From QWQI01 sp040374745 (GTDB lineage Bacteria; Planctomycetota; Planctomycetia; Isosphaerales; Isosphaeraceae), in contig JBEITT010000004.1 in assembly GCA_040374745.1 (NCBI GenBank), forward strand, positions 1-64,000: a stretch of DNA of 64,000 bases, given 5' to 3'. The notes under the pieces were generated by a model, which saw only the letters and a list, made by a program, of their open reading frames with translations, was not told the DNA's origin and made no database searches. A program made the translations under genes and the position numbers. Every line of letters starts with the position of its first letter. Position 1 is the first letter of the stretch. Shown in pieces: positions 52,851-61,626 of the stretch.

Positions 52851-53732
52851 TTACCTTCTGAGTGATTCGTTGCCAGACTGGGCACGAACAACCGGTGCAT
52901 CTGTTTTTGGTTTCTGTGGCATGGCAACAAGCGTCGCCTTGCCGTCTGATTCACCAGGCTGTCGCCGGTTGGCTACTACCCTGTGCCAGCTTCTCCAGGC
53001 GCGGTCAAGCTCTCTGGAATCATTCAGTTGATAATGCTTTCGCACAGCTTCATCCCACCCAGACCTTCCGCCTTCACCCACAAAAGCCAAAAATCGTTTG
53101 CGGCCACCAATTTCAATCAAAAACCGCGAGACCGAATAACCCTGTCCGTAAAACCCAAGCAAGTCTTTCGGATAATCTTCCATCATGAATAAGGTCTTAA
53201 GCGGCAATTGTTTCTGATTAACAACCAACTCCCTGACTATGCCATCCTGCCGGGCAATTTCGCGAGAGTCTTCTGAGAGCATGCACGCACCCTCATCAGC
53301 CCACCTGGGCATGGGTGAACCAAAATGCCATGCAAAAATCGTGTGTGTCACTTCATGTGGCAGGGCCGACATGATGATCCGTTCCGGCGATCCCTCCAGG
53401 GTCATTTCCTGCGATGCGACCCGACCGTTATCAAATGAGAACGAAGTGACTCCACCCGCTTCCCCGCCGGTGATCCGCAATTTAATCGGGCAGGGTCGCG
53501 ACCAGTTTGGCAATGGTTCGCCCAACCAGGCCACTGCAATCTTGTTCCGGAAATCTTCCGCCGCTCTCGCCACTCGGATCACCATGTCCCTGTCGGCACC
53601 CGACACCAGAAAGTTCGTGCTTCTGGCTGATTCTGCAAATACTCTGGCTGTAGGGAGTTGGCTAGCAATGACGCAAACAGCGGCGAGCCAGGCAAGTCTT
53701 CGGTGAACATTTCGATGAACGCATCCCTGCAT
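52851..53732 (-). CDS. Exported zinc-peptidase-like (gluzincin) protein
   Basis: 293 residues. Signal peptide at about 10-34 (WLAAVCVIASQLPTARVFA). HEVTH (H126, E127, H130) with Glu147 in PRWADEG 17 residues on gives the HExxH...E arrangement of peptidase_MA-type gluzincins. The domain continues to about residue 250, and a basic/Pro-rich tail follows. Many planctomycete proteins of this type are uncharacterised; substrate unknown. All three zinc ligands and the catalytic Glu are present, so activity is plausible. Confidence 0.78.
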   Translation of the reverse strand: MQGCVHRNVHRRLAWLAAVCVIASQLPTARVFAESARSTNFLVSGADRDMVIRVARAAEDFRNKIAVAWLGEPLPNWSRPCPIKLRITGGEAGGVTSFSFDNGRVASQEMTLEGSPERIIMSALPHEVTHTIFAWHFGSPMPRWADEGACMLSEDSREIARQDGIVRELVVNQKQLPLKTLFMMEDYPKDLLGFYGQGYSVSRFLIEIGGRKRFLAFVGEGGRSGWDEAVRKHYQLNDSRELDRAWRSWHRVVANRRQPGESDGKATLVAMPQKPKTDAPVVRAQSGNESLRR

Positions 53733-53998
53733 TGGCCTGAACCCTCTTCCATGAGGTTAAATACTGGCGGAACAGCAGATTATGAACTGTCACGCCGAAA
53801 TGCACAATGAACGGTGGCGATTTCTTACGTGGGCAGATTAACCGAAACCAGTCCGACTGTCCACGTGAATTTCACACCCGAAACTCATCCGACGAGGTAG
53901 CATGAAATTTTCCATAATTCCATTATTTTATATGACTTAAACTAATTTATCAAAGCCTCTGACAAACGCCATTACGACACGTAGGAGGTGTTCTGACG

Positions 53999-54035
53999 TT
54001 CGATAAAATTTCGATAAAATCGATATATTTTGACA
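53999..54035 (+). promoter_or_regulatory. Tandem 11-bp repeats beside a TTGACA box
   Basis: Two adjacent perfect copies of TTCGATAAAAT (53999-54009 and 54010-54020) are followed by CGATAT and, at 54030-54035, a perfect TTGACA. No good TATAAT lies 16-18 bp further on (the best is TTGATT at 54053), so promoter activity is uncertain. The repeats could be operator sites. Confidence 0.35.
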
Positions 54036-54097
54036 TATTTTTTGAAAAACCATTGATTTTTCGAAAATGTCGAACCGATACGATTATCGACCTTGAT

Positions 54098-54185
54098 GGC
54101 CATTCTGAACATCGCTTCACAAATTCTCCTGGTGAATTTGTCGTGAGCAGCAAGGACGCGAATCGCGGGTAATGTTCAGAATGCC
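54098..54185 (+). other. Nested inverted repeats upstream of the 75-residue gene
   Basis: Outer arms ATTCTGAACAT (54102-54112) and ATGTTCAGAAT (54172-54182) are perfect and extend to GGC/GCC with one unpaired C. Inside lies a second perfect stem, ACAAATTC (54119-54126) with GAATTTGT (54134-54141). It ends about 20 bp before the ATG at 54207 and would fold as a structured leader. Confidence 0.55.
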
Positions 54186-54206
54186 AATAGCACGGAAGAG
54201 CGAAAG

Positions 54207-54434
54207 ATGTCATCTCCTCATTTGCGTATATTTCCCTATGGCGAACACCACGACAACACGCCAAGGCAAACGCCGGAAATACCCGTCAAGCTGTCAGAAC
54301 TTTTTCCGCTGCTTGCAGAAGCCTATCGAGGTGATTATCTTTGGCTGGATGATTTTGCTGACGACACCGTGATGATAACGCCAGATCTTTTCGAAGTAGT
54401 GCATGCCTTCATCAAGTGCAGGCCTTCTGCGTAA
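54207..54434 (+). CDS. Small acidic protein of unknown function
   Basis: 75 residues (MSSPHLRIFPYGEHHDN, then VKLSELFPLLAEAYRGDYLWLDDFADDTVMI). GGAAGAG lies about 9 nt before the ATG. Composition looks protein-like, with a hydrophobic-acidic C-terminal half, but no family is recognised. It is preceded by the nested inverted repeats and followed 66 bp later by the STAS gene, so it may share a transcript with it. Confidence 0.6.
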   Translation: MSSPHLRIFPYGEHHDNTPRQTPEIPVKLSELFPLLAEAYRGDYLWLDDFADDTVMITPDLFEVVHAFIKCRPSA

Positions 54435-54500
54435 ATCTCATCGGCCCACGGTGTTGTCGCAGGTTTCACTTCCTGCGAACAACCAGTTGGAGACTTCACG

Positions 54501-54878
54501 ATGAAAAATACCCGGCTTTCGGAAGATGCTGTTGTAATCCATCATCAGGGCGAATTTATAGTGCTCGAGGTCTCAAGCGCCATTGAGTCGCTGGACCATT
54601 CTGCCGGCTCGATCCTGGCTGACATAATATTAGGGCCGGTTCGGGCTGCCGAGCACCCGATGCTGATTGTCGATCTTGCCAAAGTTGATCTTTTTGGAAG
54701 CATGTTTCTGACTGTATTGATGCGATGCTGGCAAAATTGTGTGACCCGTGGCGGTATGATGGTATTATGCGGCGTCGGTGAACGCGTACGCGAACTGCTG
54801 AGCATTGTAAGGCTTGACAGACTGTGGCCAATTTATGAGTCGCGGGGCGAGGCCATGACTGCACTCTCGTCAGATTGA
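54501..54878 (+). CDS. STAS-domain protein (anti-sigma factor antagonist-like)
   Basis: 125 residues, a single STAS domain. LIVDLAKVDLFGSMFLTVLMRCW is the strand-loop-helix that in SpoIIAA/RsbV carries the phosphorylated serine. Here the loop reads LFGSMF instead of DSSGL, keeping one Ser. The first strand reads GEFIVLEVSS. It may belong to a partner-switching pathway, but no anti-sigma kinase or phosphatase is adjacent, so the partner is unknown. TTGGAG lies about 9 nt before the ATG. Confidence 0.8.
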   Translation: MKNTRLSEDAVVIHHQGEFIVLEVSSAIESLDHSAGSILADIILGPVRAAEHPMLIVDLAKVDLFGSMFLTVLMRCWQNCVTRGGMMVLCGVGERVRELLSIVRLDRLWPIYESRGEAMTALSSD

Positions 54879-55024
54879 TCAGGATTCCGCCTGGGGTGTT
54901 GAAAAATCAATCGGGCCAGTTGACACGCGCCGATCGTGAGTTAATGATTAAGATTAATTGACGCAGTCTCACAATTTCGTCATCAAGCGACTCTGATATT
55001 GTTTCGGATTGGACGTGGAGTCTT

Positions 55025-55990
55025 ATGGGTATCTACGACAGAGCCTATTATGGTGACGATCGGCGTGACAGCCTCGACTTTTTCCGGGGTGAAGGCTCTG
55101 CCACCCGCACAATCATCTTTGCGAACGTTCTGGTGTTTATTTTCCAGATTCTCTTCAGGGACACCCTTGAGCCGCTCTTTTCAGCAAATACTGAGGCCAT
55201 TTCGGGTGGTCAGATCTGGCGTCTGCTGTCAGCCAATTTTCTGCACAACCCCCGCGACCCGTTTCACCTCCTTTTTAATATGCTGGTGGTGTGGTTCGCC
55301 GGCCGCGAGCTTGAATACATTTATGGTCGAAACAAATTTCTCGGTTTTTATCTCTCTGCCTGTATTTTCAGCATGACAATCTGGTTCCTGACCGAGAAGG
55401 CCATTCACCCCGGCCTGACGGCCCGTGCCATCGGTGCATCAGGTGCTGCAATGGCTGCCATGATGCTGCTGACAATGCATTCACCCAGACGCACAGTGAT
55501 TTTCATCTTCTTTCCGATGGAACTTTGGCTGCTGATGACTATTTATGTCGTGGTTGATGCCTTTCAACTACTTCAGGAATCGCGAGGTCTGGGCAGCAGC
55601 AATGTGGCATTTGCCGGGCACCTTGGCGGCGTCCTGTTCGGCTATCTCTATCATGCGTTTGATCTAACCTGGCTTGACCCGCAGCGACTTTTTAATTATC
55701 GACGCAAGCCAAAATTCCGTGTTGTCGGCAGTCGAGAACGCAATGAAGGAACTGCCAGGCCTTCTGAACGTCGCACCATCAAAATCCCGACTGGCGGCAC
55801 TGGCACTGCAGTTAAGCCATCGGTGAGAGTTAGCCCCTCAACTAATTCAAGCGATGCTTTTGAGCGAAAAATTGACGATATTTTGATGAAAATTGCCCGC
55901 GAAGGACAGAATTCACTGAACGATGAAGAACGACGGCTGCTCGATGAGGCCAGCCGCAGGGCACGTTCGAAACGTGAAAACAATTATTAA
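55025..55990 (+). CDS. Rhomboid-family intramembrane serine protease
   Basis: 321 residues with six predicted membrane helices between about 27 and 215. The catalytic dyad is visible: GASG (Ser139) and AGHLGG (His199). The HNPRDPFHLLFNML segment matches the conserved His/Asn-rich helix 2. The C-terminal 100 residues are soluble, basic and Ser/Thr-rich, ending in a charged helix (ERRLLDEASRRARSKRE). It cleaves transmembrane substrates; target unknown. GGAG lies 7 nt before the ATG. The GNAT gene follows 25 bp later. Confidence 0.93.
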   Translation: MGIYDRAYYGDDRRDSLDFFRGEGSATRTIIFANVLVFIFQILFRDTLEPLFSANTEAISGGQIWRLLSANFLHNPRDPFHLLFNMLVVWFAGRELEYIYGRNKFLGFYLSACIFSMTIWFLTEKAIHPGLTARAIGASGAAMAAMMLLTMHSPRRTVIFIFFPMELWLLMTIYVVVDAFQLLQESRGLGSSNVAFAGHLGGVLFGYLYHAFDLTWLDPQRLFNYRRKPKFRVVGSRERNEGTARPSERRTIKIPTGGTGTAVKPSVRVSPSTNSSDAFERKIDDILMKIAREGQNSLNDEERRLLDEASRRARSKRENNY

Positions 55991-56015
55991 TTCTCCATCG
56001 GCCTGAACTCTTCAA

Positions 56016-56513
56016 ATGAGCGAAATACGAATTATTGTTCGCGATGCTACTCCGAACGATGTCGAATTCCTGTTTAACTTTAACCAGGCACTCGCATTAG
56101 AAACTGAGAACCGGCACATTCCTGACAACACATTGCGTGCCGGCATTTCCAAAGCAATTGAGCATGGAAATCGTTTGAAATACTGGGTGGCGTGTGAGGT
56201 GAAAAGGCCCGACAACCCGATTGGGCAGATCGCCGTCAGTTATGAATGGTCTGACTGGCGCAATGGCTGGATATGGTGGCTTCAATCAGTCTATGTCTCG
56301 GCCGACTGGCGACAGAAGGGAGTATTCAGGGCTTTGCTCAACCAGGTCAGGGCATCCGCTGAAACTGCTGGCGATGTCATAGGCCTGCGTCTTTATGTCG
56401 AGCATGAAAATGCTCCGGCCCGGGCCACCTATTCACGGATGGGCTTTGAGCAAGCGGGATACGAAGTGCTGGAACTGATGTGGTCCGACAAAACGAAGCG
56501 AATTCATGGTTGA
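56016..56513 (+). CDS. GNAT-family N-acetyltransferase
   Basis: 165 residues. IIVRDATPNDVEFLFNF opens the fold. The strand WWLQSVYVSADWRQKGVFRALLNQV carries the acetyl-CoA pyrophosphate-binding pattern (R/Q-x-x-G-x), slightly degenerate as RQKGVF. LRLYVEHENAPARATYSRMGF is the typical C-terminal motif. Substrate unknown. Cotranscription with the rhomboid gene is likely from the 25-bp gap. Confidence 0.9.
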   Translation: MSEIRIIVRDATPNDVEFLFNFNQALALETENRHIPDNTLRAGISKAIEHGNRLKYWVACEVKRPDNPIGQIAVSYEWSDWRNGWIWWLQSVYVSADWRQKGVFRALLNQVRASAETAGDVIGLRLYVEHENAPARATYSRMGFEQAGYEVLELMWSDKTKRIHG

Positions 56514-56615
56514 ATTCGCCCCGGATTTTCTATAATTTGACATAACGAAACAAGCATTTTCCGCGATCATGCCGCTGGGCAGACCAAGCTGGCTGTAACG
56601 AACAGGCTTTTGAAC

Positions 56616-57452
56616 ATGTCACGCACTTTGAGCTGTTTTTCTAATTCCTATGGCCCGCTGGGTGTCTGGGTCGCGGCTGAAAACCTTCGGGCAACAGGGC
56701 TTACGCACCTTGAACTGGCCCTTCGGGGTCACAATTTCGGCGGCCTGATCATTCCTGAAGAAGTGGTTGTCACCGAAAAAGCCGACGACGACACCGCCCG
56801 TCGCTTTGTTGAACATCTTGCCCGGCATGAAGTTGGCGTTTCCGGCTGTAATGTCGGAGGGGCCAATTTATTAACGGAAGAAGGCCTGGCAATCACTTGC
56901 AACCGCATCAAATTTGCCGCGAAGTGGTTCGGCGTAACTATTTGCGTGACCGGGGCCGGCCAGCCGAAGAACGACGAAGAATGGGCTGTGATTCGCAGCC
57001 ATCTGTGGCAGATAGGCCAGACGGCAGCTGATTGCGGTATTACACTTGCCCTTGAAACGCACAAGGGTCCGACTCAAAACGCTGCCGCCATGCTTCGCAC
57101 TATCGAGTCCGTTGACCACCCGGCGGTACGACTCAATTTCGACACTGGTAACATAGCTTACTATAACGAAGGCGTGACACCGATGGAGGAGCTTCGAAAG
57201 GTAGCTCCGCTGGTCGTTAATGTGCATGCCAAGGATAACCGCGGACGGCTGGAAGACTGGTATTTCCCCGCCCTTGGCGAAGGCGGTGCGGTGAACTTCA
57301 CCGAAATCAGGGATATTCTTGATCAGCAGGGCTACACGGGGGCTTACACTGTCGAACTCGAAGGCATTGGCGGCGAGCCCGAACCCGGCCTTGACGAACG
57401 TCAGAACCGCCTGCGAAAAAGCTGCGAACACCTGAAAAAATGCGGCTATTGA
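56616..57452 (+). CDS. Sugar phosphate isomerase/epimerase-family TIM barrel
   Basis: 278 residues from the ATG at 56616; a TTG two codons upstream is possible. It has the xylose isomerase-like AP-endonuclease fold: ALETHKGP and LNFDTGN carry metal ligands, followed by VNVHAKDN and a terminal VELEG Glu. These four positions match the divalent metal site of the family. The specific sugar or inositol substrate cannot be read. It lies about 70 bp before the ThiS-ThiG start. Confidence 0.88.
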   Translation: MSRTLSCFSNSYGPLGVWVAAENLRATGLTHLELALRGHNFGGLIIPEEVVVTEKADDDTARRFVEHLARHEVGVSGCNVGGANLLTEEGLAITCNRIKFAAKWFGVTICVTGAGQPKNDEEWAVIRSHLWQIGQTAADCGITLALETHKGPTQNAAAMLRTIESVDHPAVRLNFDTGNIAYYNEGVTPMEELRKVAPLVVNVHAKDNRGRLEDWYFPALGEGGAVNFTEIRDILDQQGYTGAYTVELEGIGGEPEPGLDERQNRLRKSCEHLKKCGY

Positions 57453-57523
57453 TCCCTCCGCCCGGCTTCACTTTTTATCATGTTTCTGTGTCACCCAGCC
57501 ACCAGCCCGGCATCATCAATAAA

Positions 57524-58555
57524 ATGACAATCACCCTGAATGGCCAGAATCATACGCTTCCTGAAGGTTCGTCGATCTCGCAACTGGTTGAGTCGCTCAA
57601 GCTCAGGCCTGAGCATGTCGCCGTTGAGTGCAATCGCCGGCTGGTTTCTCGCAAGCTCCATCATGAAACCGTTTTGCGTGAAGGTGATGTGGTTGAGGTT
57701 GTCACCCTGGTGGGCGGCGGATCACCGGCAGCCGACCTTGGCGAATCGCTGATCCCACCACTGAAAATTGGTACTCATGTCCTCACAAACCGGCTCATGG
57801 TCGGTACTGGCAAATACACAACGCTGGAACTGATGCAGGATTGCCTGGCGGCCAGTGGTGCCGAAGTCGTTACCGTGGCTGTGCGGCGCGAGCGACTTTT
57901 TGACAAGCAGGGCCGAAACATCCTCGACTTCCTCGACCTCAAGAAACAGACGATCCTGCCCAACACTGCCGGCTGCTTCAATACCGAAGAAGCCCTTCGA
58001 ACGGCTCGCCTTGGCCGCGAACTGCTCGAAGGCCTGGGCAATGCCGGTGCGAACTGGGTCAAGCTGGAAGTGCTTTCCGACCCTCGCACACTGCTGCCTG
58101 ACCCATCGGCCACGGTTGAAGCAACCGAAGTGCTTGTCAAAGAAGGCTTTCAGGTGCTTTGCTACACCAGCGACTGCCCTGTCACGGCCCGCAAGCTGAA
58201 GGCCGTGGGTGCTGCCTGTGTAATGCCGGCTGGTAGCCCGATCGGCTCAGGCCAGGGTGTGCTGAATCCATCAAGCATCCGGATCATTCTGGAAGACCTC
58301 AAGGGCGATGATCCGGACTACCCTGTGGTGATCGATGCCGGTGTGGGCACGGCGAGCGACGTCGCCTTCGCCATGGAGCTGGGCTGCGATGGCGTGCTGC
58401 TCAATACCGGCATTGCCTCAGCCAAAGACCCGCTGCGAATGGCATGGGCCATGCGCCACGCCATGACGGCAGGTTATCTGGCCGCCCGCGCCGGACGTAT
58501 TCCTCGCAAGCTATATGCCACCGCATCAAGCCCACTATCTGACCTCATCGGCTGA
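57524..58555 (+). CDS. thiG: ThiS-ThiG fusion: sulfur carrier plus thiazole synthase
   Basis: 343 residues from the ATG at 57524; upstream extension overlaps the isomerase gene. Residues 1-66 are ThiS (MTITLNGQ, LPEGSSISQLVESL, EVVTLVGGG). The diglycine that must become a thiocarboxylate is followed directly by SPAADLGE and the ThiG TIM barrel (about 80-335), with LMVGTGKY, NWVKLEVL (catalytic Lys) and PIGSGQGVLN. Such fusions exist in planctomycetes. Thiocarboxylation of an internal glycine needs cleavage or another mechanism. The partner ThiE fusion is at 28184. No TPP riboswitch seen. Confidence 0.93.
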   Translation: MTITLNGQNHTLPEGSSISQLVESLKLRPEHVAVECNRRLVSRKLHHETVLREGDVVEVVTLVGGGSPAADLGESLIPPLKIGTHVLTNRLMVGTGKYTTLELMQDCLAASGAEVVTVAVRRERLFDKQGRNILDFLDLKKQTILPNTAGCFNTEEALRTARLGRELLEGLGNAGANWVKLEVLSDPRTLLPDPSATVEATEVLVKEGFQVLCYTSDCPVTARKLKAVGAACVMPAGSPIGSGQGVLNPSSIRIILEDLKGDDPDYPVVIDAGVGTASDVAFAMELGCDGVLLNTGIASAKDPLRMAWAMRHAMTAGYLAARAGRIPRKLYATASSPLSDLIG

Positions 58556-58754
58556 TTTTCAGCTTTTTTCGAAACTTTGCCGGCATGGCCTGCCAAGAAT
58601 GCAGATTTTTCCTGAAATGGCCTTTACCATTCAGCGTTTCAGGGTAATCTGAATATTTGATGTGGAAGGTCTGTCGAGACAATCTGCAGCAATCCGCCAA
58701 TCTTCCAAGCATTCGTAAAATGGCAGCCGGTCACAGGGAAGTTGAGGTTCCGCC

Positions 58755-59663
58755 ATGGATCTTTTTTGCTGCGGCATGTACAGGTCGTGCTCAACATGGC
58801 AATACGAAGTTGCCATGGAAGTGCTGGCCCACGCTGAAAATCGAAAAGTGCAGCCACTGGGATACCTGACAGGGCCAGAATATGCACGTATTGAAAGAGC
58901 CCACCGATTTGATGGCCTGGTACGAGTCTTTAAAGGCCACGAGGGCCACCCTTCCTACACACGTGCGATGTTTCGTGGTAAAGCCTATGGTCTTTATGCC
59001 CATCGTGATATTCGCGACGTCATTTTCTCGCTGATGCACAAACGCAACCAGACGTTTCAGGAGATTGTTCGCACAGGAATGATCCACCAGATTCTGGTGA
59101 ACGACCGCTTCTGGCGGGCACACCCGCAGGTTCTGGTGCAGAAATACGACGAGATCATGGCCAGCCCGGCCGACGCCGTTTCAGAAATCGCAGAATTTCT
59201 GCGAGTTGAAATATCACGTGACATTGCCCTGCAAATCTCTGATTATTATTCCCGGGAAGCCAATATCCACCGCATTGCCATGCTGCGCGGCATGCTGACG
59301 GAAAAGGGAACCGATCTGTCGGACACTGAAAACGCACAGCTTTATGACCCTTCTACCCTGCTGCACTGGAACCATATTCGCCCACAGGCAGAAAGCTGGC
59401 AACAAAAGGCCAATGCTGAGGAAAGACTCATCATGCAGCGCATGCTGGGCCTGTGGCTTGATGAAAACGGATATGCGCAGGACGACCTGACAGACCTGAA
59501 ATCAGCACACCTGACTGGCAAATCATGGCGCCTTGACACTGCCCAGGGCCTATTGCGTTGCCATTCCCGCGAATTCTCGGCTCGCTATGACCGCATCTCA
59601 CGGCCCATCAAACGATTGCTGGGTCTGGGTCATAGTGAATCACGGTCAAAACCAGCCGCTTGA
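58755..59663 (+). CDS. Sulfotransferase-family protein
   Basis: 302 residues. The N-terminal MYRSCSTWQYEV matches the 5'-phosphosulfate loop (G-x-x-RSGSTW-like) and YAHRDIRDVIFSLMH is the 3'-phosphate-binding motif (R84, S92) of PAPS-dependent sulfotransferases. The middle carries the helix-rich body typical of the family; the tail is basic and Ser-rich. Likely transfers sulfate to a carbohydrate or other cell-surface acceptor, cytoplasmic or membrane-peripheral. GAGG precedes the ATG. Confidence 0.82.
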   Translation: MDLFCCGMYRSCSTWQYEVAMEVLAHAENRKVQPLGYLTGPEYARIERAHRFDGLVRVFKGHEGHPSYTRAMFRGKAYGLYAHRDIRDVIFSLMHKRNQTFQEIVRTGMIHQILVNDRFWRAHPQVLVQKYDEIMASPADAVSEIAEFLRVEISRDIALQISDYYSREANIHRIAMLRGMLTEKGTDLSDTENAQLYDPSTLLHWNHIRPQAESWQQKANAEERLIMQRMLGLWLDENGYAQDDLTDLKSAHLTGKSWRLDTAQGLLRCHSREFSARYDRISRPIKRLLGLGHSESRSKPAA

Positions 59664-59831
59664 AAAGCCAGTAACCTATTTCTCGCCTTGACAGAATTTT
59701 GAAATCTGTCATGGATATGGGATCATCCGGTCAAATACCGATCAGGCAAGATGACTGATCCAAGAAGATAGTGCCGGACCCGAACACTGCCGCAACACCT
59801 ATCGGAACGACGGTCAGGGAGGACCGAACCG

Positions 59832-61412
59832 ATGATTGACGCTTTGATCAGCCGCATTGAAAACCTTGGCCAGCCGCGAGTTCTGGTCGTCGGCGACCTG
59901 ATTCTCGACCGTTATATCTGGGGCTATGCTGAACGCATCAGCCAGGAAGCGCCCGTTGCCCTGCTGCGGGCCGATCAGCGTGAGCATCGCCTGGGTGGCG
60001 CTTCGAGCGTGGCCACCATGCTTGCCGCCCTGGGTGCCCAGGTTCAGATTATTGGCGTGGTGGGTGAAGATGAATCGGCCGGCCTGGTACGCCAGATTCT
60101 GCGAAGCCATGGTATTGATGATTCGCTGGTGCTGAGTGTCAACGACCGCCCGACAACCGTCAAGGAACGCTATATTGGCCGGGCCCAGGATCGCCACCCA
60201 CAGCAGATGATCCGTGTTGATTATGAAGTGCGCGACGCCATTTCCACAGCAATCGAAGAGGGTTTTATCAGCCGGCTTGATGTCGCCATCAGCCAGGCTG
60301 ATGTCATTCTCATCTCTGACTACGACAAGGGCGTCTGCACGCCCCGGTTGTTACGGCAGATCATTGACAGGGCACGTGCCGCCGGCAAGCGGGTGCTGGC
60401 CGACCCGATCCGAGGCAGCGATTATTCCCGATACAGCGGCGTGCACTGCATGACACCAAACCGGCTTGAAGCCGGGCTGGCCACAGGAATGCCTATCCGC
60501 ACAACGGAAGAGGCCATGGCTGCGGCCGCCAGATTGCAGAATGAGTTGGGCATGGAAGCCTCGATCGTCACTCTCGACCGCGACGGCATGGCGCTGATCG
60601 ATCCGCAGGGGCATCGGGCCATCCATCCGACCCGCCAGAGACAGGTTTATGACATCACCGGCGCAGGCGACATGGTTCTTTCAGTCATCGGCCTGGTTCT
60701 GGCCGCCGGCGGCGATTATGCCGAAGCCGTGGCCCTGGGCAACGTGGCAGGCGGGCTTGAAGTCGAGAAAATCGGCGTCGCCCTGATTTCCAGACAGGAG
60801 ATCATCAGCGACCTTGTCGAGCATCATGCCAGCGGCTTTTCCAAAATCAAAACCTGGGCCACCACTGCCGAAGAATGCCACAGGCGGCAACGGGCTGGTC
60901 AGAAAGTGGTTTTCACAAATGGCTGCTTTGATCTGCTGCATGTGGGCCATGTGCGACTTTTGGCCCAGGCAGCACAGCAGGGTGATTTTCTAGTGGTTGG
61001 GCTGAATTCAGACTCAAGTGTGAAACGGCTCAAGGGTGATTCACGACCCGTTAATGATGAGATGAGCCGGGCCGAAGTGCTGGCCGCCCTGGGCTGTATA
61101 GACGCTGTTGCCATTTTCAGTGAAGACACACCACGCGAATTAATTAACACACTAAGGCCAGATGTACTTGTCAAAGGCGGCGATTACAAGCCTCATGAAG
61201 TTGTCGGCCGTGATGAAGTCGAAAGCTGGGGCGGCCGGCTGGAACTCATCGAAATCGTCGCCGGCCATTCCACCACATCCATGATTGCACGCGCCAGCAA
61301 CAACAGCGATTCGCGAACTGCTTTGGCGCACGCCGGTCAGAATTTCCCACCCAGACCCAATTTCGCATCGACCGCCGACCACACCAGAAAAACCACAACT
61401 CATAACTTTTAA
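59832..61412 (+). CDS. hldE: Bifunctional heptose kinase/adenylyltransferase HldE
   Basis: 526 residues. Residues 1 to about 315 are the PfkB-type D-glycero-beta-D-manno-heptose-7-phosphate kinase: GDLILDRYIWG, LGGASSVA and DITGAGDM with the catalytic Asp near 279. Residues about 345-490 are the nucleotidyltransferase domain, with GCFDLLHVGHV and LNSDSSVKRLKG. They make ADP-heptose for lipopolysaccharide inner core. A 35-residue Thr/Asn-rich tail follows. GGGAGG lies about 9 nt before the ATG. It suggests a Gram-negative-type heptose-containing envelope. Confidence 0.95.
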   Translation: MIDALISRIENLGQPRVLVVGDLILDRYIWGYAERISQEAPVALLRADQREHRLGGASSVATMLAALGAQVQIIGVVGEDESAGLVRQILRSHGIDDSLVLSVNDRPTTVKERYIGRAQDRHPQQMIRVDYEVRDAISTAIEEGFISRLDVAISQADVILISDYDKGVCTPRLLRQIIDRARAAGKRVLADPIRGSDYSRYSGVHCMTPNRLEAGLATGMPIRTTEEAMAAAARLQNELGMEASIVTLDRDGMALIDPQGHRAIHPTRQRQVYDITGAGDMVLSVIGLVLAAGGDYAEAVALGNVAGGLEVEKIGVALISRQEIISDLVEHHASGFSKIKTWATTAEECHRRQRAGQKVVFTNGCFDLLHVGHVRLLAQAAQQGDFLVVGLNSDSSVKRLKGDSRPVNDEMSRAEVLAALGCIDAVAIFSEDTPRELINTLRPDVLVKGGDYKPHEVVGRDEVESWGGRLELIEIVAGHSTTSMIARASNNSDSRTALAHAGQNFPPRPNFASTADHTRKTTTHNF

Positions 61413-61626
61413 ATAACTTAGACACTTTTATCAGGCATCAACTCATGGCAGTCTCTTCGGCGTCAATCCGGTGGCTGGCTGAGGATGAAAACCGGTAAAA
61501 CCCGAATATCGGGTCTCTCCTGCTTAAGCCTGTCAATCGTCACGGTCGATAATCCATGTGACAGGATGTCGCTATGCTGTTTTCAATCAGACAGCGAGGG
61601 CTCCTGCAGGTTCACAGGTATCAGCC

